NCBI RefSeq assembly: GCF_004923255.1
Contig: NZ_QYRT01000012.1
Location: 1 to 64,000, forward strand
Length of the DNA: 64,000 nucleotides
Reading direction: 5' to 3'
Source of the DNA: Subtercola vilae
Lineage (GTDB): Bacteria > Actinomycetota > Actinomycetes > Actinomycetales > Microbacteriaceae
Translations under genes and position numbers: made by a program
Notes under the pieces: model-generated
The model's database searches: none
What the model was told of the DNA's origin: nothing
Seen by the model: the letters and a program-made list of their open reading frames with translations, nothing else
Shown: positions 19,127-27,732 of the stretch, piece after piece
Layout of the letters: every line of letters starts with the position of its first letter
Position numbering within the stretch: position 1 is the first letter of the stretch

Positions 19127-19909
19127 ATGGATCTCCAACTAGCCGGCAAAACGGCCATCGTCACCGGCGCCAGCAAAGGCATCGGCCTCGCCATCACAAC
19201 CGCCCTCGTGAACGAGGGCGTCACCGTGATTGCGGGCGCACGTTCGTCGTCGGCAGAACTGGAAGCGCTCGGCGACGCAGTCCGGTTCATCCCCGTCGAT
19301 CTTTCCACCTCCGACGGCCCCGCCGCGCTTGTTGCAGAAGCCGGCGACGGCCTCGACATCCTCGTCAACAACGTCGGCGCGCTCGTACCCCGCACAGCCG
19401 GATTTCTCGCCATCACCGATAGTGACTGGGACGTCACCCTGAACCTTGACCTGATGGCCGTCGTGCGCACAACCCGCGCCGCCATCCCACTACTGATAAA
19501 GCGTGGCGGCGGGACCGTCGTCACAATCAGCTCCGTGAACGCGTTTCTCCCCGACCCCGGCGTCATCGACTACTCCGCCGCGAAAGCCGCCGTCTGGAAC
19601 CTCTCCAAATCCCTCTCCAAAGAATTCGGCCCCCAAGGCCTTCGCTTCAACACCATCAGCCCCGGCCCGGTCTCCACCCCACTCTGGTTAGGTGACACTG
19701 GTGTCGCCGCGACAGTCGGCAAAGCCATGGGCGTATCCGCAGACGAAGCACGCAAACGAATCATCCAATCCGGCGGTGGATTCGCCACCGGACGCTTCAC
19801 CCAACCCGACGAGGTCGCCGACCTCGTCCTCCTCCTCACCAGCAACCGAGCCGGCAACGTCACCGGCGCCGACATCCGCATCGACGGCGGGTTCACGAAA
19901 GAACTATGA
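19127..19909 (+). CDS. Short-chain dehydrogenase/reductase
   Basis: 260-residue classical SDR: NAD(P)-binding TGASKGIG near the N-terminus, NNVG motif, Ser-Tyr-Lys catalytic set (SSVNAF, YSAAK) and C-terminal GADIRIDGGFTKEL. The ATG at 19127 follows GAAGGA. Downstream of the hydrolase with a 97-base gap. Substrate unknown. Confidence 0.88.
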   Translation: MDLQLAGKTAIVTGASKGIGLAITTALVNEGVTVIAGARSSSAELEALGDAVRFIPVDLSTSDGPAALVAEAGDGLDILVNNVGALVPRTAGFLAITDSDWDVTLNLDLMAVVRTTRAAIPLLIKRGGGTVVTISSVNAFLPDPGVIDYSAAKAAVWNLSKSLSKEFGPQGLRFNTISPGPVSTPLWLGDTGVAATVGKAMGVSADEARKRIIQSGGGFATGRFTQPDEVADLVLLLTSNRAGNVTGADIRIDGGFTKEL

Positions 19910-20220
19910 CGACCAGGCGCCCCATCGCGATACAGACGGTAAGGCTGTCAGTCGAGCCGCCTGTACCTGCCCTAAGCCTCGATTAGGGCAGGTTCAGTCG
20001 CTCGAATGAACCCGTAAAGCTGACGTATGGTCCGTTATCAGCGCGTTTGCGTCTTGCGGCCGTATGCATCGGATCAGTAGTGGTGCGATGTTCTCCATAA
20101 ATTTCAGCTGCGTGCCACGGCAGGGCGTCATGCCCGACCGCGTGGCTCCCGGCGACCGCTGGACGCCGGACTGACAAGCTTTAAATGCGCCGAAGGACAC
20201 TGAGCCTGCGCATGCACTCG
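19910..20220. other. Gene-free stretch between SDR and defence cargo
   Basis: No gene can be supported. GC content drops from here to the right. A palindrome-like segment CTGCCCTAAGCCTCGATTAGGGCAG (arms CTGCCCTAA/TTAGGGCAG, about 19967-19991) can form a hairpin and may be the terminator of the SDR transcript. The change in composition suggests a junction between two acquired segments. Confidence 0.45.
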
Positions 20221-21051
20221 CTAAAGCGTAGGCTCTCCGCTCGCCTTCTGCTCCTGCCAGGCGTCGCTGGGAGAAGTTGCGCTGTCAACGCTCTCGCGCT
20301 CTCCACCGAACTCTTCGTGCAGCGGTGTACCGACAGGGGCTGACCAAGCTCTTGCCTTATTTCGGAAGACAGTCTCGCTGACGACGACATCTTCAGTGAA
20401 AAGCTCTTCAGGCAGTTCGAGCAGCCCGGTCGTCCTCATGTTGCGGGTGACATTCAAAGTCGCAATAGTCAGCACCATGATGAAGCCGACAATCGGTGCG
20501 GCGGCTTTGAACCGCTCTTTCACGCCATGCATCTTCGTCGCCGCGAGGCGGTCGACATCGTTGTGCACGATATCCCCGTAGATGTAGGCAAACGCCAGTT
20601 CTGTATCGCTGAGGAATTCCGACTTGTTCCCGTCAGCATCCTCAATCTGAGTGCTGGCGCCGAGAATGTTTTTCCCCTTCGGCTGTATCCGATTCCAATC
20701 CGAGCGAATCGCAGCGAGGGCGTTCCGAAGCTTTTCGTCTCCGCTATCCTTCGCAAAATACCCGAGAGCGTTCAGAACTTTGATGTAGTGAACGCTATCT
20801 TCTTGAAGGATCAGGGGTCGCACACGTGCAGCGGCGGACTCCACCTGCTCTTCGGGTGGGAGAACCTGAATCAGGTATCCCTGATTTTCAGCTGCGACGA
20901 ACTGGTAAGTCACCTCCATTCTCCAGAGCTTTTGGAGGAGGGCTTTGTCGACAGCCAGTGAATGTGCTTCCACACGTCTTGCCCTCAAGACGAACGCCGA
21001 CAGAGTAGCGATGTGGCGTTCCTCAACTTGCTGCTTACGGGCGTCATTCAT
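20221..21051 (-). CDS. Unknown protein divergent from the type IIL enzyme
   Basis: 276-residue protein of no family I recognise. The first 160 residues look soluble and helical (AVDKALLQKLWRMEVTYQFV, LRNALAAIRSDWNRIQPK). One possible membrane helix follows (about residues 195-215, AAPIVGFIMVLTIATLNV), then a charged tail. The ATG at 21051 is 68 bases from the divergent restriction-modification gene, so the pair shares a promoter region. It could be an accessory or control protein of that system; this is inferred from position only. Confidence 0.6.
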   Translation of the reverse strand: MNDARKQQVEERHIATLSAFVLRARRVEAHSLAVDKALLQKLWRMEVTYQFVAAENQGYLIQVLPPEEQVESAAARVRPLILQEDSVHYIKVLNALGYFAKDSGDEKLRNALAAIRSDWNRIQPKGKNILGASTQIEDADGNKSEFLSDTELAFAYIYGDIVHNDVDRLAATKMHGVKERFKAAAPIVGFIMVLTIATLNVTRNMRTTGLLELPEELFTEDVVVSETVFRNKARAWSAPVGTPLHEEFGGERESVDSATSPSDAWQEQKASGEPTL

Positions 21052-21118
21052 ACCGTCATTCTTCCCGACTCGACCGACGCTCCCGTGGTGAACATCGCTC
21101 GGTCCGTAAACTGAGCGG

Positions 21119-23980
21119 GTGACTTCCGGGGATGCAAAAACAGGCGTTGAACTCTCACGCCAGAAAGCTCGAATCTTTGCCGACAAATGGGCAACGGTGA
21201 CTAATGAGAAGCAGTTCGCCCAGTCTTTCTGGAGCGACTTCTTTCACCAGGTCATTGGCGTGGAAGACCTGCTTGCTACGGGAGTGGACTTCGAATTCCC
21301 GATAAAGAATGTTGCTACCGGAACCACGAATTTCATTGACGTTCTGTGGGGCGGCGTAGTTCTGATTGAGCACAAGTCCGCAGGTAAGTCGCTGGACAAA
21401 GCCGAAGTTCAGGCTCGTCAATACATGGTGAGCCTCAGCCCACACCTGCGACCGCCTATTCTTATCGTTTCCGACTTTGCCAATATCCGCATCATTGACG
21501 TGCTGCGTGGAGCCAGTATTCAGTTCCTGCTCACCGACCTTCCGAAGCACCTTGATCACCTTGATTCGATCTTCAAGGTGTACGGGTCAAAGGCGACAGC
21601 AGAGGAAATCGACGCCGACATCAAAGCCGTCAATTTGATGGCGAACCTCTATGTCGAGTTTGAAAAGAACGGCTACGAGGGTCACGCTGCCAGCGTGTTC
21701 ATGGTTCGCATCCTCTTCCTCAATTTCGGTGATGACACGAGGATGTGGAAGAAGGGTCTCTTCGCTGAATTTTTGGCGGAGAGTGCCGAATCGGGAGGGG
21801 GTCTGGGTGGAAGTATTCAGGAACTTTTTCAGGTTCTGGACACCCCCAAAGAGAAACGTCCGCACAACCTTCCTGCGTCCATCTCGAATTTTCCGTATGT
21901 GAATGGCGGGTTGTTCAAGGAAATCATTCCCGTCTTCTCGTTCAACGCAGAGATGCGAACAGCACTTATTGCGTCAAGCTCATACGACTGGTCAAAAATC
22001 AGCCCTGCCATCTTCGGAGCAATGTTCCAGACCATCAAGAGCAAGGAGAATCGGCGGGCGTTGGGCGAGCACTACACGAGCCAGCAGAACATTTTGAAGG
22101 TCATCCGACCGCTCTTCTTGGACGAGTACTTGGATCGACTTCGCAAAGTCTGGGATGACCGTGCTGGACTCAAGAAGCTTCGCAAGGACCTCGGCACCAA
22201 GAACTACCTCGACCCCGCTGCAGGCAGCGGCAACTTCCTTTTGGTCACCTACAAACGGCTAAGGGACATAGAGTACAAGATTATCGCTCGACTGATCGAG
22301 CTTGAAGGAAAAGTAACGACAGGTTACGACGGTGAAGAGCTTCAAGTCGGTCTGGATGGCTTGGGAACCATCGGTCTTACAGTCAGCCTCGAGCAATTTC
22401 ACGCCATTGAATACGAGCAGTGGAGCTCGCAGATCGCTTCGGTTGCGATGTACCTCGCTGAGCATCAGGCGAATCAGGAACTGGATGAGCTGACTGGTGC
22501 AGCTCCAACGATTTTCCCGCTCTCGCACGCAGCAACTATTCGTCAAGGCAACGCTTTGCGAATCGACTGGGCCGAAGTCTGCCCGATGAATAACGACACG
22601 ATTATCATGGGCAACCCTCCGTTCTACGGCTCCTCCTGGTTGAGTGCAGATCAGAAGAACGATCAGGCTCTCGTCTGGGGCAAGACGAAGAGTGCGGGCA
22701 TCCTGGATTACGTTGCGAGCTGGTATCTCGTCGCCGCCCGCAACATCGAAGGCACAACCGCACGAGCTGCCTTCGTCTCCACAAGCTCCATATCTCAAGG
22801 TCAGCAGCCGCCCGTCATATGGGGAGCATTGAATAAGCTCGGCATGGGCATCGACTTCGCCCACCGCACTTTCGCCTGGAACAACGACGGTGGAAAGAAC
22901 GCAGCCGTCCACTGCGTCATCATCGGCTTCTCTGCCAACAGGAAACCTTCTCTTCGCCCGTTGTGGTCTTATCCCAGCCTGAAAGCCGAACCTGTTCTGG
23001 TTCGTGTCAAGAATATAAACGCCTACTTGCTGGATGCCACTGACGCTCTAATTACGAGCCGAAGCAATCCGCTTCAAGGCGGAACCCAGAAGATGACGAA
23101 CGGCAACAAGCCCGTTGATGGCGGACTACTCTCCAACATTTCCGTGGACGAAGCTCAGGAGATCGAAGCGACTGACTCCATAGCTACGAAGTACCTGAGG
23201 CGTGTGGTTGGCAGTGCTGAACTCATCGGCGGCATTCTTCGTTACGGTCTATGGCTCAAGGACGCTGACCCCTCCGACCTGCTCGCGTCCCCTGTGTTGA
23301 AAGAGCGTATTGCCAAGGTTCGTGAAATGCGTCTGGCTTCTACAAAACTGGACACCCAGAAGTCAGCAACACGTGCTTGGGAATGGCAGCAGGCTCTTCG
23401 CCAGCCCACAACTGAGTACCTAGCCGTACCTCGTGTTTCGTCGCAGGAGCGGGAGTATGTCCCGATGGCGGTAATGCCCGCAAAGGTGGTTCCGAACGAC
23501 AAGCTGCTGTACATTCCGAACGCCACCTCCGAGACCTTCGGAGTCATGATGAGCAGCGTCTTCAACATCTGGAATCGGGCCATCTCTGGTCGGTTGAAGT
23601 CTGACTATTCGCTGTCCGCTGAGGTCACCTACAACAATTTCCCCTTCCCCGATTTAAGCAATGAAGCGACGATGAAGAAGGTGCAGTCCGCTGCTGATGC
23701 AGTTCTTCTCACACGCGAGCAGTTCCCCACCAGCTCCCTCGCCGTACTCTATAACCGCAACTCAATGCCTTCGGCTCTCCGCAACGCTCACAACGCTCTG
23801 GATAAAGCTGTACTGAACGCTTACGGGCTGAAGACCAATGCAACCGATGCTGGCACGCTGGAGCTCCTTTTTGGCATGTACGCGGAGATCACGCAGGGTC
23901 TTCTCGCTCCTGAAAAGAAGACGAAGATGCGCGGAGCTGCACCTACCGACGACCTGAACTCACACGTCCTAAATCACTGA
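21119..23980 (+). CDS. MmeI-like type IIL restriction-modification enzyme
   Basis: 953-residue single-chain restriction enzyme and adenine methyltransferase of the MmeI group. The nuclease motif D74-X9-E84-X-K86 (FIDVLW then LIEHK) has the MmeI spacing. A helical linker follows, then the methyltransferase with motif I LDPAAGSGNF (about residue 364) and motif IV NPPF (N499). The C-terminal half is the target-recognition region with FPFPDLS near residue 840. Such enzymes cut about 20 bases from an asymmetric site and protect by methylating one strand, so no separate methylase is needed. Length and motifs are complete. Confidence 0.9.
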   Translation: MTSGDAKTGVELSRQKARIFADKWATVTNEKQFAQSFWSDFFHQVIGVEDLLATGVDFEFPIKNVATGTTNFIDVLWGGVVLIEHKSAGKSLDKAEVQARQYMVSLSPHLRPPILIVSDFANIRIIDVLRGASIQFLLTDLPKHLDHLDSIFKVYGSKATAEEIDADIKAVNLMANLYVEFEKNGYEGHAASVFMVRILFLNFGDDTRMWKKGLFAEFLAESAESGGGLGGSIQELFQVLDTPKEKRPHNLPASISNFPYVNGGLFKEIIPVFSFNAEMRTALIASSSYDWSKISPAIFGAMFQTIKSKENRRALGEHYTSQQNILKVIRPLFLDEYLDRLRKVWDDRAGLKKLRKDLGTKNYLDPAAGSGNFLLVTYKRLRDIEYKIIARLIELEGKVTTGYDGEELQVGLDGLGTIGLTVSLEQFHAIEYEQWSSQIASVAMYLAEHQANQELDELTGAAPTIFPLSHAATIRQGNALRIDWAEVCPMNNDTIIMGNPPFYGSSWLSADQKNDQALVWGKTKSAGILDYVASWYLVAARNIEGTTARAAFVSTSSISQGQQPPVIWGALNKLGMGIDFAHRTFAWNNDGGKNAAVHCVIIGFSANRKPSLRPLWSYPSLKAEPVLVRVKNINAYLLDATDALITSRSNPLQGGTQKMTNGNKPVDGGLLSNISVDEAQEIEATDSIATKYLRRVVGSAELIGGILRYGLWLKDADPSDLLASPVLKERIAKVREMRLASTKLDTQKSATRAWEWQQALRQPTTEYLAVPRVSSQEREYVPMAVMPAKVVPNDKLLYIPNATSETFGVMMSSVFNIWNRAISGRLKSDYSLSAEVTYNNFPFPDLSNEATMKKVQSAADAVLLTREQFPTSSLAVLYNRNSMPSALRNAHNALDKAVLNAYGLKTNATDAGTLELLFGMYAEITQGLLAPEKKTKMRGAAPTDDLNSHVLNH

Positions 23981-24004
23981 ACGCGGCGGCCAGCGTCGAT
24001 ATGG

Positions 24005-24142
24005 TCAATTCATGACAGTTAAACATGGACATCGGCTATCGCCTGCGGCGAGCAGAATGTCCTCGTTGACGGCCTCGCGTCTGACCCAGAGATAAATGGT
24101 CGCGTCCGAGATCCCAAAATCGGGACTGCTGACGGCTTTCGG
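24005..24142 (-). pseudogene. Transposase relic (IS3 OrfA-like helix-turn-helix)
   Basis: A 45-codon minus-strand frame between two stops reads DFGISDATIYLWVRREAV, the recognition helix typical of IS3-family OrfA proteins. There is no start codon or rest of the transposase. It marks a past insertion between the restriction-modification gene and the hypermodification-like pair. The exact family is a guess from a short peptide. Confidence 0.45.
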
Positions 24143-24187
24143 CTAACAGCTACGATCCAGATGAGTTGACTTTGAGGGTGGGACGCA

Positions 24188-25729
24188 ATGAAGTATAGGA
24201 ATGCCTCCGCGGCGATGATCGCGAAGCTCGATCAACTCCTTCTCACCGGTGTTGAAGTCAGCGTTCGTGGATCAGAAACTCGTGAGTTGATGCACCAGCT
24301 GGTTTCTCTGACCAAACCTTTGGAGCGCTGCATTGTTGTTCCAAGTCGAAACAACAACGTGTTCGCCTCGATAGCAGAAACAATGTGGGTGATAGCGGGC
24401 CGCAATGACATCGCATACCTCGCAAACTACCTGCCCAGGGCAGCCAACTTCTCTGACGACGGTAAGACGTGGCGAGCCGGCTACGGACCGCGCCTTCGAC
24501 AGTGGCATGGCGTCGACCAACTCGGGTCCGTCCTCAACACCCTCGCCGACTCACCATCCAGCCGCCGCGCCGTGATGTCGATCTTCGATCCCGCAGCCGA
24601 TTTGCTCGACAGCCTCGACATTCCCTGTACTAACTGGTTGCACTTCACCGTCCGAGACGGTCACCTCGACCTCAACATCGCGGTGCGCAGCAACGACATC
24701 ATTTGGGGGTTCTCGGGTATCAACACGTTCGAATGGAGCGTTGTTCAGGAAATGATGGCCTACTGGCTTGGCGCGAAAGTCGGGATAACTAACTATTTCA
24801 TCTCGTCGCTACATCTTTACGCACGGCATTTCGACCGGGCGACTCAGGTCGTCTCGCAGCCGCCAGTCCCGTCGCCATACACACAACACCCAGCGGTCAT
24901 CCGATTTGACACCCGATTCGGCGACCTCGAGCAGACTCTCGACAGATGGTTCGAGCTTGAAGCGGCCATCCGCGACGGGGCAAACGTCACCAATCGCATC
25001 GATAGCTTCCCAGATCCGATGTTGCGAGATTTTCTTCGAATGCTTTCCGCGTACCGGTCATTCGTCGAAGGCGACACGGCTGCAGCGACCAAGATTTTAG
25101 ATGGCGTCGAAGACGGCGCCTTGGCTACCGCGGGATCCGATTACATCTCGTGGAAGACTGCGACCCCGTCCCGATCTGTCGTACTTGCGGCGCCCCCAAG
25201 AATCTCCAAAGCAGAAATCACCCGATGGCTGAGTCAACTTCACCGCACAAAATCTCTTGCCTATGGCGACAGCTGGAAGCGGCGCGGAGAGCAGATGGCC
25301 ATCATGGCCAACATCGCAAGAAAAATCGATCGGCTTGCGCTTCACGATCCCAACATTCCATCAGATGGCGAAAATATCATCGATACAGCTGCGGACCTGC
25401 TGGTCTATTCCGTGAAGTACGAAACCTACCTCAACGACGTGAACGGCAAACCCCGGCGCGACGCGGCTGCCTGGAGCGACGGAACCGATGGTTTTGATCT
25501 GCTGATGCAACAAATGCAGGCCGAAGCAGTGGCTGCGACTCATGCGGAGGCGACGGCTGACGTCATGGAAGTATTCGAGCAGCTCGAGCGCACGTTCACA
25601 CCAGACACTGGTCCCGCATCCCGCCGCCAACTCGTGCACACCCTCGGCACCCGGGCGCTCGAACTTCTGCAATTTCACCTCCACAAAAACCCTGCCGCTG
25701 CCTATCGCGTCATGGCGTTCGAGGAATGA
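24188..25729 (+). CDS. Thymidylate-synthase-like enzyme fused to DUF1599 (Nmad1-like)
   Basis: 513 residues in two parts. Residues 1-230 are a thymidylate-synthase fold: PSRNNNVFASIAETMWVIAG, catalytic Cys147 in DIPCTNWLHF, and RSNDIIWGFSGINTFEW, equivalent to the RSxD nucleotide-binding loop. Residues about 345-425 match DUF1599/nucleotide-modification-associated domain 1 (SLAYGDSWKRRGEQM, then IARKIDRL and IIDTAADLLVYSVKYETYL). The usual QFYV/LPPC surroundings of housekeeping ThyA are altered, pointing to a pyrimidine hydroxymethylase or other dUMP/dCMP C5-modifying enzyme rather than dTMP supply. The next gene, 82 bases on, is a 5-hmdU-DNA-kinase-like protein. Exact reaction unknown. Confidence 0.82.
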   Translation: MKYRNASAAMIAKLDQLLLTGVEVSVRGSETRELMHQLVSLTKPLERCIVVPSRNNNVFASIAETMWVIAGRNDIAYLANYLPRAANFSDDGKTWRAGYGPRLRQWHGVDQLGSVLNTLADSPSSRRAVMSIFDPAADLLDSLDIPCTNWLHFTVRDGHLDLNIAVRSNDIIWGFSGINTFEWSVVQEMMAYWLGAKVGITNYFISSLHLYARHFDRATQVVSQPPVPSPYTQHPAVIRFDTRFGDLEQTLDRWFELEAAIRDGANVTNRIDSFPDPMLRDFLRMLSAYRSFVEGDTAAATKILDGVEDGALATAGSDYISWKTATPSRSVVLAAPPRISKAEITRWLSQLHRTKSLAYGDSWKRRGEQMAIMANIARKIDRLALHDPNIPSDGENIIDTAADLLVYSVKYETYLNDVNGKPRRDAAAWSDGTDGFDLLMQQMQAEAVAATHAEATADVMEVFEQLERTFTPDTGPASRRQLVHTLGTRALELLQFHLHKNPAAAYRVMAFEE

Positions 25730-25811
25730 CCAAGGGCCGGCGTCCACGCCCGTCGAAACGGATATCTAACCCACGCCGCAGCTACGATGAGGCAACGGCA
25801 AAGGAGCTCAC

Positions 25812-26810
25812 ATGACTAGCCCAACCCCGCGCCCCCACGCTTTCGACATCTATTGGCAATTTGCCCACGAACGCCACCGAATCTTTCAGTCGCGCCTCAC
25901 CCAACAGGTTGGCCCATGGACGGACGACCGCATCCTGCGGACCTACAAGTTCTGCAACGTCTACCGCGCAGCAGACAGAGTCAGTCAATATATGATCCGG
26001 AACGTCTGCTACAGCTCTAACGACATCAGCGAAGCAGACAGAGTCTTCCAAATCGTCGCCTTCCGCACCTTCAGCAACATCGCGACCTGGGACTCCTTGA
26101 CCATGTTGCTCGGCCAAGCTCCAGTCGTCGAAGACATCCGCAACGGCCGGCTAGAAGCGGCACTTACGAGCATCCGTGACAGCGACAAACGCCTCTACAC
26201 GGGCGCCTTTATTCTCTGTGCAACGAACGCCTACGGTCGCGGACTAAAACATCTCAATCACGTCGAACTCTTTCGACACATGTTCGTTCAAACCACGCTG
26301 GCTGAAGAAATCCTCGAAGCACCATCGCTAGCGGCGGTATATGCGCTCCTTCACAAGTACCCACTGATGGGCGACTTCATGTCCTACCAAGTGGCGATCG
26401 ACCTCAACTACTCAGAACTCATCCACTTTTCCGAGAACGACTTCACCCAGCCAGGGCCCGGAGCTTTGAGAGGCATCAAGAAAGTGTTTTCGAGTACCGG
26501 CGGAATGACGCCCAGTGACACAGTCATGTGGATGGTCGACAACCAAGACACCGAGTTCGAACGGCTCGGTCTCGATTTTGATGGCCTCTGGGGTCGCCCT
26601 ATCCAAGCCATCGATGCGCAGAACCTTTTTTGCGAGACGGACAAATACTGCAGGGAGGCCCTGCCGGAGCTTGCAAGCGCCCGAACTCGCATCAAAGCCA
26701 AGTTCGTTGAGTCAGCAGAGCCAGTGTCGCTGTACTTCCCGCCAAAATGGGGTATCAACGAGTCTCTTCCCGCCGCCCTTCCGCAAATGCGACAACTCGC
26801 GCTCTTCTAG
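25812..26810 (+). CDS. Putative DNA base hypermodification protein (5-hmdU DNA kinase-like helical domain)
   Basis: 332 residues. The pattern FAHERHRIFQSRL, RTYKFCNVYRAADRVSQY, FRTFSNIATWDSL and the C-terminal YFPPKWGINESLPAALPQM matches, from memory, the helical family annotated as 5-hydroxymethyl-dUrd DNA kinase/alpha-glutamyl-putrescinyl-thymine pyrophosphorylase-like. In hypermodified phages such proteins act on 5-hydroxymethyl-pyrimidines in DNA. No separate P-loop is visible, so kinase activity is not assured. Its place directly after a thymidylate-synthase homologue supports a two-step pathway: make a 5-substituted pyrimidine, then modify it. An HMM search would settle the family. Confidence 0.7.
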   Translation: MTSPTPRPHAFDIYWQFAHERHRIFQSRLTQQVGPWTDDRILRTYKFCNVYRAADRVSQYMIRNVCYSSNDISEADRVFQIVAFRTFSNIATWDSLTMLLGQAPVVEDIRNGRLEAALTSIRDSDKRLYTGAFILCATNAYGRGLKHLNHVELFRHMFVQTTLAEEILEAPSLAAVYALLHKYPLMGDFMSYQVAIDLNYSELIHFSENDFTQPGPGALRGIKKVFSSTGGMTPSDTVMWMVDNQDTEFERLGLDFDGLWGRPIQAIDAQNLFCETDKYCREALPELASARTRIKAKFVESAEPVSLYFPPKWGINESLPAALPQMRQLALF

Positions 26811-27081
26811 CTCGTCCCGGGCTACGCGCTCGAGCGCGGACCGCTCATGCGAGTCGCGCTGAGGGTGCTTTTCAACAAAAGACCATCCTCTCGTTCGGTC
26901 GGGCAGACGTCGCTGACAGAGCTAACTTGTGTTGATGATGACGGACGACTGCTTGCGGACATAGGCTCGTGGGCCAGGCGCCCTACGACGATCAACGCTG
27001 ACGTGAGCCCGTCCTTCCTAGAGGGCACGAGCAGCTGGACGATACCCGGTCCTAGCTCGAAAGGTCCCTAAACCTGAATAG
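26811..27081. other. Intergenic region between convergent blocks
   Basis: 271 bases between the hypermodification-like pair and the convergent Nmad2 gene. A 74-codon plus-strand frame from 26847 has no ribosome site and no recognisable features; I do not call it. No clear terminator is visible. Confidence 0.4.
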
Positions 27082-27726
27082 TTACGTCTGCACCAGCGAA
27101 GAAGTTCCCGTGCGTGTGCTGCGCATGTTGCGGGTCCGATGCCAATCAAAAGGCGTTCCTATTGGGCCACGAGGTAACTCCGCAAACCACTCTAGGGCCA
27201 GACTAATCTCGTCATCCTCAAATCTGTTTCGGTGACCGCGACCGCTGACGATGCCGAACTCGCGAAGTAGGGTCGGCACAATCGGCCCGCTGCTTCCGAA
27301 GTAAACGAAGTCATCGCTGACAAGCACTTTTTCGGTGGTCCCCGTATCGCGTGAGAGATGAACCAGCTCCGGCGTGCCGTCCGCCTTGCTGTGCCTTGAG
27401 TCCTCTTGAATCCAGTTTCCAGATGAATCGTGATGATAAATATTGTCACCAAACCGAACCTGACGGCTCCCGCGCAGATTTGGACGCTTTCGTTCGAATC
27501 GCTTATCGGACCAATACTCATCGAACGACAACGTTTCGGTGACCCGCATGGCATACACCAAGAACCCGGTTCGCCTGTTCTTGGCAGCGCCAGTCCCCAT
27601 CACCCAGTCGCCGACGCTGGCGCCTCGGCGAATTATTTGCTTGCAGGTCGCCAGCGTGCAAAACCCTTGAAACGGATTAGGCGCGAAGCCGATGTCGTGA
27701 TCGACGACGTAACTATGAAGTCTCAT
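27082..27726 (-). CDS. Nucleotide-modification-associated domain 2 (Nmad2) protein
   Basis: 214 residues. The N-terminus MRLHSYVVDHDIGFAPNPF, GFCTLATCKQIIRRGASVGD and the stretch FDEYWSDKRFERKRPNLRGS, FGDNIYHH match the Nmad2 family that Aravind and colleagues linked to DNA base modification gene clusters. The fold is thought to be EVE/PUA-like, a reader of modified bases; this is known of related families, not shown here. It is the second gene of a two-gene unit behind a TIR-like gene, six bases apart. Its base-reader link fits the neighbouring hypermodification-like pair. Confidence 0.72.
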   Translation of the reverse strand: MRLHSYVVDHDIGFAPNPFQGFCTLATCKQIIRRGASVGDWVMGTGAAKNRRTGFLVYAMRVTETLSFDEYWSDKRFERKRPNLRGSRQVRFGDNIYHHDSSGNWIQEDSRHSKADGTPELVHLSRDTGTTEKVLVSDDFVYFGSSGPIVPTLLREFGIVSGRGHRNRFEDDEISLALEWFAELPRGPIGTPFDWHRTRNMRSTRTGTSSLVQT

Positions 27727-27732
27727 GCGTAT

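Noticed and set aside
19983-20177. Minus-strand frame with RADNGPYVS, faintly like an IS481 transposase
   Set aside because: The match is a handful of residues; no DDE context or terminal repeats were seen.
24188-25729. Housekeeping thymidylate synthase (thyA)
   Set aside because: Active-site surroundings differ, a DUF1599 domain is fused, and the gene lies in a mobile island beside a hypermodification-like gene.
26847-27071. 74-codon plus-strand frame between the two convergent blocks
   Set aside because: No ribosome site, no domain, and equally long frames exist on the other strand.
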